64,000 nt of DNA from Adineta vaga (lineage: Eukaryota; Rotifera), in contig CP075492.1 in NCBI GenBank assembly GCA_021613535.1, forward strand, positions 15,128,001 to 15,192,000, written 5' to 3'. The notes under the pieces are model-generated. The model made no database searches and had not been told where the DNA came from. It was given only the letters and a program-made list of their open reading frames with translations. A program made the translations under genes and the position numbers. Below are positions 12,006-23,090 of the stretch, in pieces. The stretch's first letter is position 1. Each line of letters begins with the position of its first letter.

Positions 12006-13906
12006 TTGGATAGTATGTCACCAGTATTTCTGCAATGTGTATTGTGTTTGTGATCACAATCTAAAGAAATATTTCATCTTTCTATACTAGATAACTTGTC
12101 ACATTCATTCTCCGTTTGTTTTTGATCTATGTGCAAATCCTAGATATTTAAATATAGAGAAAAATAATTTATTTAATCAACTTTATAATCAATATCGTAT
12201 TGGCAACTCAAAGGAGATATGGAACATAAATGTGATTGGATAAACAGCCTTTAATAAAAAAAGTCATTTTTGTATAATATAGTCACCTTTTTTTCTGCTA
12301 TTGTGTTGTTAAATAACCGAAAATATTCAAAAGAAGATAGGATTTACTTTATAAAACTCATTTTCCAATTTGTCGTGTCATTTTATGATGTTTTTTCAAA
12401 CTTATATGTCGTATTTGAGATCCTGAAAAAGTTGAAAGAAAAAAGCGTCATTCACAACTTGGATGAATATATTAATAACTCAAAGAATTTCGCATCCTTT
12501 TAATTAATAACAAAAATTGAACCGGTGTTGAATCATATATCAAAGATTTTGTTTTACATTCTGTTTTGTTAGTTTTATATTTCATATAAATTATTACAGA
12601 CGAGATACGTCGAAGAGTTTCACGCCATTAGATAAATTGTTTATAAAACTTTTATTAGTAGATCCTATGTCAAGTTCAAAACTGATCAGTTTGCCAGATA
12701 AAAGAATATTATTTTAAATTGTATCGCGCGTATTGTAGAGAGCTACAAAAGAAAATCATTCGTAGTTGACAATTTCAATTTATAATTTAAACACTTTTAA
12801 AGGAGTGGGTAAAGTAAAACATTAGTGAATGTTTGAAAAAACTGAAGAAAACGTGCCTTTCCATTCCAGTAAATACATTACTTTATTAAAAAATAAATAA
12901 TCTCCAACAAAATAATTACTTTTGCTTGTAAAAATCTGATTTTACTATACTTTTTTCTCAAATTGAAGCGGTATGATTGATTCTATATTACAATGAATAG
13001 ATCAACTCGATTTCGTCCATGAATTGAATCAGTATGCAGTTATATTAAATATTTTATTCTAATAGAATATCGAAGGTAACCTGTTTTTCTTGTCTATACC
13101 GTAAAAGGAATTGAGTTTTAAGCAAGATTAAATTAATTACATCCAACATGAAGTGATATTTTCTTTTTTAATTCAATGTTGCTCTTTATTATATGATTCA
13201 AGACGGTGTTTCATTCAAAAGACTATATGTTCAACGATTAGTACTATATACTAAATAAAACCTCCTATTCTTTCCATTTCAATCGGGATATTCAGATCAT
13301 GCTTAGAACTCTAGACTTTAATTCAATTTCTATTACACAAAATTTCACAAATCCGAATTTATTATGATAAATAACAACTACTCTTTATGCAAATTGGAAG
13401 TTGATCTTTGCCTACAAAAAAACTCTACAACCTTTTTTCTATTGTTAAGAAAGTATAATACAACAGTTACAAACATGTTTTTTTCTTTTGTTTGATTCTC
13501 TTGAATAACGTCGGAAGCTAGTAATGGTAGTATACCATACTTTTCGTTGTTCCTTAACGATATTATTACACCTTTTCAATTTACATAATGAATCAAGATA
13601 AAAGCGAGTTTTTGTTTGTATTTGAATTGGCGAAGTAGGCAAAGAAAAGCAATTTTTAAATTTATTTTCAAATGTTTACTATTCTGTCAAAAAACGATCT
13701 GTATGGAAGCAAGGAGAATCCTTCAATATCATTCGTAACTAGTGTACGTTCTATTCTCTTACTTTCTTTTCTGTTATTATATAATTTAATTCAAAGAAGT
13801 TCTTAAGGATATGAGGGAGTAATGTATACAAACATCACCTACGCCCTTCAAAGGAATAAAGTTACTTAATCTAGAAGTTATTCTAGAGTAATATTTGCCG
13901 TCTACA
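12006..13906. other. 1.9 kb AT-rich spacer, no gene recognised
   Basis: The small open frames here (such as 12270..12503) have no recognisable features. About 12725-12800 is a diverged copy of a stretch at 9485-9560 (shared core AATCATTYGTAGTYGACA), so both are probably remnants of one older sequence. Long A/T runs elsewhere. Confidence 0.4.
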
Positions 13907-16040
13907 ATGAAAGACATAGAGGAGATATATCGTCCACAAGCACATATGGAGAAGCCTAAAGCTGCACGACCACGAATGGAAATGTCTGAAGCTCCACGAC
14001 CACACATAGAGAGGCCTAAAGCTGCACGACCACGAATGGAAATGTCTGAAGCTCCACGACCACACATAAAGAGGCCTAAAGCTGCACGACCACGTGTTAA
14101 TCAATGGACTGCTGTGAAACATAATCGATGGTTAATATTTTATTTGTTTATGTTGAAAATTGAAAATGAGAAATAATTGTTGTTTTATTTTTCTTCAGGA
14201 CTTATCATCGTAAAAAGTTATTCGGTATTATTATAACGATTGCGACAATTATTTGCATAATAGCAACTCTCGTGCCCACACTTCTGACGCGTAACAAAAA
14301 ATAATAACTTCAAATAAATATCATAATTTTCTCGTACCATCATACATTTTAGAATTACATAAAACAACATCCACGACAACCATTAAAACTACAAAATCAT
14401 CCACAACAAGTTCAACATCCTCTACGTCGTCGTCAACTTCAACATCCTCTACCACTTCTACAACCTCAACATCATCAACATCATCGACAACCTCCACATC
14501 ATCATCAACATCAACATCATCATCAACATCAACAACATCATCAACATCATCAACATCCTCAACAACCTCAACATCCTCTACCACTTCTACAACCTCAACA
14601 TCATCAACATCATCCTCAACATCAACAACATCAACATCCTCTACCACTTCTACAACCTCAACATCATCAACATCCTCAACATCATCCTCAACATCAACAA
14701 CCTCAACATCCTCTACCACTTCTACAACCTCAACATCATCAACATCCTCAACAACCTCAACATCCTCTACCACTTCTACAACCTCAACATCATCAACATC
14801 ATCCTCAACATCAACAACATCAACATCCTCTACCACTTCTACAACCTCAACATCATCAACATCCTCAACATCATCCTCAACATCAACAACCTCAACATCC
14901 TCTACCACTTCTACAACCTCAACATCATCAACATCCTCAACAACCTCAACATCCTCTACCACTTCTACAACCTCAACATCATCAACATCATCCTCAACAT
15001 CAACAACATCAACATCCTCTACCACTTCTACAACCTCAACATCATCAACATCCTCAACATCATCCTCAACATCAACAACCTCAACATCCTCTACCACTTC
15101 TACAACCTCAACATCATCAACATCATCAACATCCTCAACATCCTCAACAACCTCTACCACTTCTACAACCTCAACATCATCAACATCCTCAACATCATCA
15201 ACATCATCGACAACCTCAACATCATCATCAACATCTTCATCAACATCGACAACATCATCAACATCCTCAACAACCTCAACAACATCCACTACAAAAACAA
15301 CATCAACATCATCTTCTACAACGTCAACAACATCGTCGACGTCATCCACAACAGCTACAACCATACCAAGTTAGTAATATGCTAGATAATTTCTACAATC
15401 GTTTGTGTAGCTATCTATAAGTAATGAGTCATTTGACTAGCCAAATCTGGGAGTTTTCTTCCGTGAAGGTGCGACTGGGGATTTATTTTCTGCTGCTACT
15501 TCTGTATGTTTCACCCACATGCTCACATGGTAAAGCGCATAGACATACATATATCGTAAGTTATTAGATTATTTGGAGAAAAATAAATATTGGACTGTGC
15601 TTATTTATAGTTATTTCGTTTTTATTTATATTTCAGTGTGTTTAAAATCATATTCTCAAAGTTTTCTAACTGGCACGACTCCAGCGAGTCAATGCACAGC
15701 GTGGACTACATTCACATCTAGTTTAACTTGTTCAAGTTATTCTAAGTTACGTATGAATGGCACGAATAATGCGATTGGTATAGTTGCAACTAATTCAGCT
15801 GTTGTTACTGCTCTCGCGTCTGCTCTACGTACTGGAAGTTCATATTCTGGTTCTTCAAATGGATATACATGGATGGTTGGTAGCTGCGGACCAGGTAGTG
15901 AAATAACTGCAACAGCATCTGTATGTCAATGTAATACCGGTTATACCATGAGACCGTGTATAGGTAATTACAATTGGGGTGGTATCAATGATGTAACCTG
16001 TAGTGCATCATCGCAAACAATGTCACTTTATTTTGAATAA
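13907..16040 (+). CDS. Type II membrane mucin with a cysteine-bearing C-terminal ectodomain
   Basis: Four exons, each joining in frame with GT-AG borders: 13907..14130, 14199..14290, 14353..15369 and 15637..16040. The cytoplasmic N-terminus carries a 20-residue repeat (KAARPRMEMSEAPRPHIERP type, 2.4 copies), rich in Arg and Pro. Exon 2 gives one TM helix (FGIIITIATIICIIATL). Exon 3 is about 340 residues, almost all Thr and Ser, an O-glycosylated mucin stalk. Exon 4 is a 135-residue ectodomain with several Cys and Trp residues (TTPASQCTAWTTF, WMVGSCGPGS, VCQCNTGYT) that I do not recognise. The inferred product projects outward on a stiff sugar-coated stem. ATG at 13907 is the first in frame. 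The exon structure is inferred from splice signals and phase only. Confidence 0.75.
13954..14094 (+). repeat. 60-bp tandem repeat coding for a 20-residue unit
   Basis: About 2.4 near-identical 60-bp units inside exon 1 of the mucin gene. Unit copies differ at only a few bases, so the array is recent or kept uniform. Confidence 0.9.
14449..15300 (+). repeat. Thr/Ser-coding simple repeat with a 189-bp higher-order period
   Basis: The marker TCCTCTACCACTTCTACAAC recurs at about 14449, 14574, 14637, 14709, 14763, 14826, 14898, 14952, 15015 and 15087. From 14574 the spacings cycle 63, 72, 54 and repeat three times, giving a 189-bp higher-order unit. All spacings are multiples of 9, so the reading frame holds. 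The whole array lies in exon 3 of the mucin gene. Confidence 0.93.
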
Positions 16041-16625
16041 AAAGATTTGAGAACAGTCATCAGACCTTAAAATATTCTTTTGATCTGAATTCATCTAAAA
16101 TGAACTTTATTAAATATAACAAATGAGCTTTGCTCATTTTGAAAGTAAAAAAATACAACTCTGTATATTGTTACACAGTAAAGAAAAGGTTAAAACCTAT
16201 GCGAATGCTGTTGGTTACTTTATACTATTTATAACTATGAAATGAGAGTAATTAGAATTGGACAAACGTCTATTTCTTACACAAAACTTCCTCACTTTTC
16301 TTTCATTTTCTTCAGTATTGTAACACTGCATCTATGCCTCTTTTATTTTTGTTACTTGCAGTGGATATGAGTAAGTGATCATATATCGATTACTTTACTA
16401 AATTGTAATTTGATGCCTTAACTTTGAAATGACAATGCATGCTAAGTCGAGTACTTTTGTCAAAAGTACATTTTCAATGCTCTAGTCATCCATTTATCCA
16501 TGATGACACTTTGAAAAATAAGCATCATCATTACTTGACATCGATTTTTATATAAATATATTTTGTAGCTGAAAATCAGTTCCTTAGGTTTATCAATTGC
16601 AAAAAAGAAAGTAACTTACAACAAC
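16041..16625. other. Intergenic; promoter region of LRR gene 1
   Basis: About 16434-16560 is similar to about 18105-18230 upstream of the second LRR gene (shared AATGCATG, GAGTACTTTTGT, GATCCATTTAT-like and GATGACA blocks). The conserved upstream stretch is the best candidate for the shared promoter. Confidence 0.6.
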
Positions 16626-17721
16626 ATGAAAAAAGTCATTTTATTACTTGTATTTACATGTATCGTTGAAATACGCGGGACTGTCTTCGAAACGACATCG
16701 CCAGGTAATCAATAATTGATAGAATCATAGAAAATATGCTTCTAATTATATTTTAGTAACGACACTTGATTGTTCTTCGTATGCAAATGATCAAGAAGTT
16801 TTGGCTACATTTCCATTTTCTATTCCATTTCTACCATGGACAGATTATTCTCCAATTGAATATGATAAAACATCTGGTCGTTGGGATTTCTTTCAAAGAG
16901 TCGACGAATTGGTCATTGTCAATGAAAACTATATTCCACCGACAATATTCTGTTTACGTTCACTACAAAATCTTTACATTCGTAATAGTAGTTTCTATAC
17001 TCGTGAACAGGATGCTACTACGAATTTTCCACTTCCAATTGGTACAACTCATTCGTTATATTCACTAAGAAGTTTAAGAATCTATGATACTCCTGTAACT
17101 CATTTACCAGAAGAAATCAGTAGTTTATACAATCTGGAAACACTTGAATTATCCAATACAGGTCTTGTATCTCTTCCTAGCAATATTGGTCGATTAACTT
17201 CATTAAACCATTTATCATTAATTCATCAACAATTCTCAACATTACCGAAAACTCTTATGAATCTTGAAAAATTATTTTATCTGGAAATATCACATAATCC
17301 AAATCTTCATTCATTAGAATCGCTCAATGGTCATCGAAGTATTGGTATATTAATAGTCAATCATTGTGGAATCGAATATCTTCCTGATGATTTACCCAAT
17401 CTATCTCAATTATATTTATCATATAATAAATTAACCGATCTCGATGGTATTCGAAATTTGGGTTATAATACTGAATTAAAGAAAGTTTTCTATTTTGATA
17501 ATAATCAAATCCAATCAGTTTCAACGGGAATTCGAAATGTGAAAAATTTACATACATTGAATTTGGCTAGAAATGAATTAACGAAATTATCACCAGTTAT
17601 CTTCAATATTTCTACAATGAGATATTTAGATATCAAAGATAATCATTTTAACAAGGTCGAACAAGATATTATTATTGAAAAATTCAAAATTTCAAATCAA
17701 TTTTTAACTTTTTCTATTTGA
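16626..17721 (+). CDS. Secreted leucine-rich-repeat protein, copy 1
   Basis: Two exons, 16626..16704 and 16757..17721, phase 1, with a 52-bp GT-AG intron. Exon 1 is a signal peptide (MKKVILLLVFTCIVEIRG). Exon 2 holds an N-terminal cap with Cys (TLDCSSYAND) and then about nine LRRs of the plant/Ras-suppressor kind (for example LETLELSNTGLVSLPSNIGR, LHTLNLARNELTKLSP). There is no TM or GPI tail at the C-terminus, so it should be secreted. LRR solenoids usually bind proteins; the partner is unknown. The paralogue at 18300..19362 lies directly downstream on the same strand. Confidence 0.88.
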
Positions 17722-18299
17722 TTTGATGTCATTTTGATTTTCTTCATTGCGACAATAAAATAAAATATGAAAAACTAACATGAAACTTTATACTTTTATC
17801 AGAATATAAGAGCTATTTGGAAGTATACACATTCTCTTCCATAAGAAATCTCACATAGTTGTCTAATTAAGATCTTGAAAAATTGTAATTCATTTCATGG
17901 TGGACGAGAGTTAATCTTTGTATATCACTGATTAATGTGTAGCTTTCCGAACTTCTGTTATATAAATATCAGTCGAACGTCAAATATTTACTTTCTTGTT
18001 CTTTCGTAAAAAGTTCACAAGACTTGAACAATGTTTGTTTATTTCACTTTTTATTCTATCAATTCGTTTCAGATTTAATAGGATATCATCATACTATTAT
18101 ATATGACAATGCATGATGAGTACTTTTGTTGAATGTACTTTTTCGATTCTCTATATAGTGATCCATTTATATCCTTGATGACATATTGAAAAAATAAGTA
18201 TCATCATCATGATCAGCATCGAACGTGCATTTACATATATATATATATATTTCGTACTTGAAAAGCATTTTTCAATAGTATCGGGTACAAAAGAATACT
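17722..18299. other. Spacer between tandem LRR genes
   Basis: Contains the second copy of the conserved upstream block (about 18105-18230), ending in a (TA)n run at about 18236-18252 just before the start of LRR copy 2. No gene. Confidence 0.55.
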
Positions 18300-19362
18300 A
18301 TGCAAAAATTCGTTTTATTACTTGTGCTTTCATGTGTTGTTGAAATACGCGGGACTGTCTTCGAAACGACATCTCCAGGTAATCAACAATTGATAGAATC
18401 ATAGAAAATATGCTTCTAATTATATTTTAGTAACGACACTTGATTGTTCTTCGTATGCAAATGATCAAGAAGTTTTGGCTACATTTCCATTTGCTGTTCC
18501 ATATCTAACATGGCAAGATCAATCTTCAAATACTTTCGCTCGACTGGGTTCGGATAACCATGTTGAATATTTACAAATTGCAAATGAAAAATTTGTTCCA
18601 TCAACAGTTTTCTGCTTAAATAAATTACAAACATTTCTTATTCGAAATACAAGTTTCTCTCAATTAACATCGGATAATAATTCAATTCAACGTTTGAGTT
18701 CAAGTTTATACAATCTTGGTATTTTCGATACACCAATCAGTCATTTACCAAAAGAAATTGGTAACTTGACACGTTTAATGACACTAACATTATCCAATAC
18801 TGGACTTGTTGAATTGCCAGATACAATTGAACATTTACAATGGTTACTTGAACTACATTTATCCTATCAAAAAATAAGTTCATTACCTTCAACACTATCC
18901 AAAATACGTTCATTAATAACTGTTGAATTATTATACAATCCAAATCTTCGTTCAGTACAATCATTGAATGATCTTCCTAACCTATCAAGTTTATTGGTTA
19001 GCCATTGTTCAATCGATCAACTTCCTCGAAATTTGCCACAATTATATGAATTATATATGTCTTACAATAACTTAACTAATCTTAATGGTATTGAAACTTT
19101 AGGTAAGGGTAATTCATATGCAAAATCATTTTATTTCAATAATAATCATATCAAATCAATTCCATCAGAAATCTCTCAAGTAAACAATCTATTTACATTA
19201 AATGTCGCTAATAATGAATTGACCAATATCCCTAAAGAGTTGTTCAATTCTAAAACACTTCGAAATTTAGATGTCAGTCATAATTTATTTCCAAGCACAA
19301 TATTACATGACATTGATGTTAAGTTCAAAGTTGATAAAGCAACTTTTACATATTCTATCTAA
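18300..19362 (+). CDS. Secreted leucine-rich-repeat protein, copy 2
   Basis: Exons 18300..18378 and 18431..19362 have the same phase and intron length as copy 1. Signal peptide MQKFVLLLVLSCVVEIRG, N-terminal Cys cap and LRRs of the same type (LMTLTLSNTGLVELPDTIE, LFTLNVANNELTNIPKELF). The intron and the first 60 bases of exon 2 are almost identical to copy 1, while the LRR core has diverged strongly. That pattern suggests gene conversion of the 5' part or diversifying change of the binding surface. It ends without a membrane anchor. Confidence 0.88.
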
Positions 19363-19493
19363 TGTTAAAGATTTTATTTTGATTCTTAATTGAAAATAAA
19401 ATATTGAACATTCGATTCGAGTTTTCTTCTTTGCATAACATATAGTACAGAGAAGCGAAATGATATTTAATCTGTAGTAATTGGACAATTACG

Positions 19494-19562
19494 ATCTTGA
19501 GGATGGATGTGGGCATATGTACGGATGAGAAAATAACACCCACATGCACACCCTCAATCATG
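19494..19562. repeat. Imperfect inverted repeat, GT-rich left arm / CA-rich right arm
   Basis: Left arm TTGAGGATGGATGTGGG and right arm CCCACATGCACACCCTCAA pair with few mismatches around a spacer of about 20 bases. It lies between the convergent ends of LRR copy 2 and the receptor gene. One of several like it in this window. Confidence 0.65.
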
Positions 19563-19573
19563 AGACAAATATT

Positions 19574-20641
19574 TTAATCGAACATACTATTGTCACGCGA
19601 TACAGTCGTCAGCTCAGTTCGAACTTGATTGCGCCGACGACAACACCAATCTTTGATTGAACGCCAATATTTCTTCTTTAAAACATATTTGACTTGCCGA
19701 CGATATCGAGATGATATTGCTAAAAATAAATAAAAATTAACCTAAAAATATAAGAAAAACAATTTGATAAATGTTAAAACATAAGTAAATGAATTTTATA
19801 CCGCATAGATTGCACCAAAAATCGAGTAAAAAACTACTTGAATCAATCGTTCAATTGCTGAACGTAAGAGACCAATTTGTTTTATATCGATATTAAGTGC
19901 ATACACACGATAGACTGTATATGGTAATAACAGAATCACATATAACATTACACGAATTAAAACCATAGCTGTAATTTCTTGATCAAATTGACGACGTTCA
20001 ATTGGAATTTGTCGACGAATAACTCGGCGAACATTTCGATAAGCTAATAAGCTAAATAATGATGCAATCATAATTGGTAGAAAACCTTGAACAAGTGGAT
20101 AATAAAAATATGTTCCATATTGAATGAGTTGAGGGTTACTAACAGTACATCCTAATAGTTCATGTATAATGGCAAAAAAACTATACGAAATACTATGACA
20201 AAATGAAATGATAACACATGCCAGGACAAAACAATATGTTAATTTAATTGTACACATTTGTCGAAGATAGATCCGACAATTTGTTGAACAAAATTGATCG
20301 ATAGCTCCAAAACAGATCATAGAAGATGATACTAATCCTGTTGCTTGGAAAATAATGTACCGTAATTTACACCAGAAAATTAAAAATAAGACTGTATTTT
20401 CTCCATATATTAATGAAACTAAAGTGAGTATGATACCAAAGATTTCATTGATAAGATTAAAAATTGATTCGATAATTAAATAGAAAATGCATCGATTCTG
20501 TCGAAATTGTTTTAATCGAGTAAATATCAAAATATTTAACATATTACTGATAAGTCCAACTATAATACAAATACAATTTGTATAAAATGAATATTGTGAA
20601 GCGAATTGTAAAATTTGTGATGCTAATGGTGTTGCTGACAT
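19574..20641 (-). CDS. Rhodopsin-class 7TM receptor, second type
   Basis: Two exons. 19802..20641 covers TM1 to most of TM7, and 19574..19741 ends TM7 and gives the tail; the phase 0 join yields GAIYAVNFYLFLAISSRYRR, a typical TM7/helix 8 of bdelloid receptors. TM1 has GLISNMLNILIF. The usual DRY is replaced by AIDQFCSTN, as in other members of this rotifer subgroup. ICL3 is short and basic (RRVIRRQIPIERRQFDQE), followed by TM6 VILLLPYTVYRVYA. It is diverged from the receptor at 10938..12005. Ligand unknown. Plasma membrane protein. Confidence 0.85.
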
Positions 20642-22088
20642 GTTAAAACGGATGTCTATATTAATACAAATGAAATCTTCTTTTCATATTTTCTTTCTAT
20701 AGCATGGTTCTCCTTTTATTCCAGATTAAAATGTCAACAAGAGAGATTGACATAAAGATCACGATCTCTTAGGAAATTCAACGACCAGGCATACACAGTG
20801 AGATAATAGGCTTTTATAGAAAACTACATCTTATTTAATTACATTATATGTCACGGCAGCAATTGTGTTAAAGATGCAAAATTATTTTTCTAAAAGAACT
20901 CAAACAATACAAATAGTTTAAATATATTTATAGTCTATTCAAGATGCTTTGTCCATCATTATCTCAATTAATTCTTTCTAATTACAATATGTACATGTTA
21001 AAGTGTAATATAAAGTAATCTTTAGAGGAATTTAATGTATGTACGCTTATTTCTCTATAGAATAAAGATTTGAACAAGAAACTGTTTTGTTATTATGACG
21101 ATTTTTGATAGAAGAGGCTCGATTGTTCATGAAGCTACGCTCTCTTTTATTTCTTTATATCATATATCGCATCGTTCTTATACAGAGCAGTCACTTATAG
21201 ACGCTTCGATCGACGGAGAACAGAATAAAGACTTATGAGAACAAAGATTAGGATGTAACGCTTTTGTCTGATTCATTATACAATTATCTTATTGTGCAGT
21301 GACCGTAAAAGCTCCTTATCAAAAGACGTTATAAAAATATCAAAGAATTGCATTACTCTTTTTGATATTTATCTTAAAGAAATCATTATACAGCATGTAA
21401 CGAAAAACTGTTCAAGAGTTTGTTTTCATTTTTTGTTCATCATTCATCAAATAAAGAAGTATAATAAATGGGTAGTAGTTCTTCTAATACAATTGCAAGC
21501 AGTGATATATATATATATATATATATATCCAAAGTTAACATACGAATAATTAAATGAATATTGTCCTGGAGATTCGTGCAAGAATGACCTGCTTCCTGAT
21601 CATTCTTCAGATGATTGTGTTATAGACCACGCTAGTGATTACAGCAGGCATGAAGTACAATTTATGTTAGTTTTAGGAAAATCACTCGCTTTGCAAATAT
21701 ATTCTAAAGAAATTATTAGAAAAAATCATAATGACGAACTAGTTGAATTACTGAACAAAAGCATCGTAGTAACTTATTGATAACTTTTTAAATAAACTCG
21801 ATATTCAACATTTAATAAAATTATACACAATAAAAATAAGTTTTTTACAAAAATGTACAGCACGAAGGATGTGAACAAGAGTATAGATGAGATTGATGCG
21901 TAAATATGCTATCCTCACCCACACTCTCATCCTCTTTTTTGTAAAAGAAAAAATAATTTTCTTTTTCTTTCTCTTCCACGTGTCACTTATTTATACACAC
22001 ACATACACACATTTTCCTTCGTTTATTTTCTCCATTTTCTAGGCCGTGAATTCAAATAACGAAGTGATCATCTAAAATCTTGCAGATA
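20642..22088. other. 1.4 kb spacer with a (TA)n tract and one orphan frame
   Basis: A (TA)n run sits at about 21508-21529. The frame at 21550..21780 has no start codon at its head and reads like coding sequence (EYCPGDSCKNDLL, then QFMLVLGKSLALQIYS); it may be a relic exon of an unidentified gene. A GT/CA inverted repeat lies at 21846-21955. Nothing else is recognised. Confidence 0.4.
21846..21955. repeat. Imperfect inverted repeat ending in CCTCACCCACACTCTCATCC
   Basis: The left side has TTTTTTACAAAAATG then GAAGGATGTGAAC. The right side has CCTCACCCACACTCTC then CATCCTCTTTTTTGTAAAA, the reverse complement with gaps. It lies about 130 bp upstream of the 2H phosphoesterase start. Confidence 0.55.
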
Positions 22089-22775
22089 ATGTCAGAAGAA
22101 TTGATCGATATTTATGACAAACTTTACGCTGATGCAATTGAAAAAATCAAATCCAATCGATATGAAACAGATCCTATGATTGATTCATCAGTTGATAAAC
22201 GATTTGGTATTACACTTATTATCAAACCAAATGAATATATTAATCAACAAATTCAAAAATTTCTTGCTCATTTACATGCAATTGAACCAGATCAATACTA
22301 TTATCCATCGTCTGATATTCATATTACTCTAGTACCAATTATTCCATGTCATGATGAATTTAATTTAAATGAAATTTCAATACAAGATTATATTGATCTT
22401 CTTCGTGAAAATATTCTCATAAATGGAAAACTTGAAATAAATTTCAAAGGTATTACAGCATCATCTTCATGCATTATGATACAAGGATTTCCTCAACAAG
22501 CATCATTTAATGAACTTCGAAGTCGATTAAGAACAGCATTTAAAGCTTCTACATTACAAAATGATATAGATAAACGATATACGATTCGCACTGCACATGC
22601 TACTGTTGTTCGATTTCGAAAACCATTTATTGCCAAAGAAGAAGTTTTAAAACTACTCAACGATTACAAAGATTATGATTTTGGTACGATGACAGTCAAC
22701 GAACTGGAACTCGTTTATCATGATTGGTATTTGAGAGAGAGGATTGTTAAATCGTTATTTAGATTTGAAATTTAA
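22089..22775 (+). CDS. 2H phosphoesterase superfamily protein (LigT/2'-5' RNA ligase-like)
   Basis: A 228-residue single-exon protein with both HxT motifs of the fold: DIHITLVPI near residue 78 and TAHATVVRF near residue 173. The two histidines and threonines form the active site for 2',3'-cyclic or 2'-5' phosphodiester chemistry. The substrate is probably RNA or a nucleotide, but it cannot be told apart from sequence. No signal peptide, so likely cytosolic. The sequence just before the ATG, CTTGCAG, resembles a 3' splice site, so a 5' non-coding exon is possible. The length fits a minimal 2H domain with a helical N-terminal extension. Confidence 0.87.
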   Translation: MSEELIDIYDKLYADAIEKIKSNRYETDPMIDSSVDKRFGITLIIKPNEYINQQIQKFLAHLHAIEPDQYYYPSSDIHITLVPIIPCHDEFNLNEISIQDYIDLLRENILINGKLEINFKGITASSSCIMIQGFPQQASFNELRSRLRTAFKASTLQNDIDKRYTIRTAHATVVRFRKPFIAKEEVLKLLNDYKDYDFGTMTVNELELVYHDWYLRERIVKSLFRFEI

Positions 22776-22856
22776 TAAAAAAATACACATTTACAGTTCT
22801 TATGAATTATTTTATTTTTCTTCATAAAGCAAATCATCATTAAGATACGAAATAGG

Positions 22857-23090
22857 TTAAGAGTAGAGTATGTTGCTGGAAACAATAGTTATAGGTGCGA
22901 TATAATGTTTCTTGTATGCTCTGAATTGCTTCTTGAATAGATTAATGAACGTTCGTCGAGTATTATCTTTAGTTCGCGCACGACTACGAGCTAATTGAAC
23001 GATTAAAATTGTGATTGACACGACTTGCACTATGAACGGTAGGAAATAGTTTATCAGATTGTTGACTCGATTGTATATACAGTAAAAACT
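22857..23090 (-). pseudogene. 7TM receptor relic (TM5 to TM6)
   Basis: A 70-residue frame on minus, reading IYNRVNNLINYFLPF then IVQVVSITILIVQLARSRAR, the TM5 and basic third loop of bdelloid FMRFamide-like receptors. KKQFRAYKKHYIAPITIVSS is the start of TM6. It ends at a stop before the TM6 LPxx core, and a stop lies just upstream at about 23095. No other part of a receptor is found nearby. A clear fragment of a dead gene. Confidence 0.8.

Noticed and set aside
12270-12503. Plus-strand frame of 77 residues
   Set aside because: No start context, domain or conserved motif; base makeup is like the spacer around it.
13786-14122. Two minus-strand repeat frames
   Set aside because: They are shadows of the 60-bp repeat in exon 1 of the mucin gene.
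13954-15330. CRISPR-like repeat array
   Set aside because: Units are directly adjacent coding repeats without unique spacers, in a eukaryotic gene.
14321-15364. Long minus-strand open frame of Asp, Val and Glu only
   Set aside because: It is the antisense of the Thr/Ser mucin array; such repeats have no stops on the other strand. The plus frame has splice sites, a TM exon and a following ectodomain.
21292-21549. Plus-strand frame that ends in a TA run
   Set aside because: The tail is only microsatellite-coded and there are no gene features.
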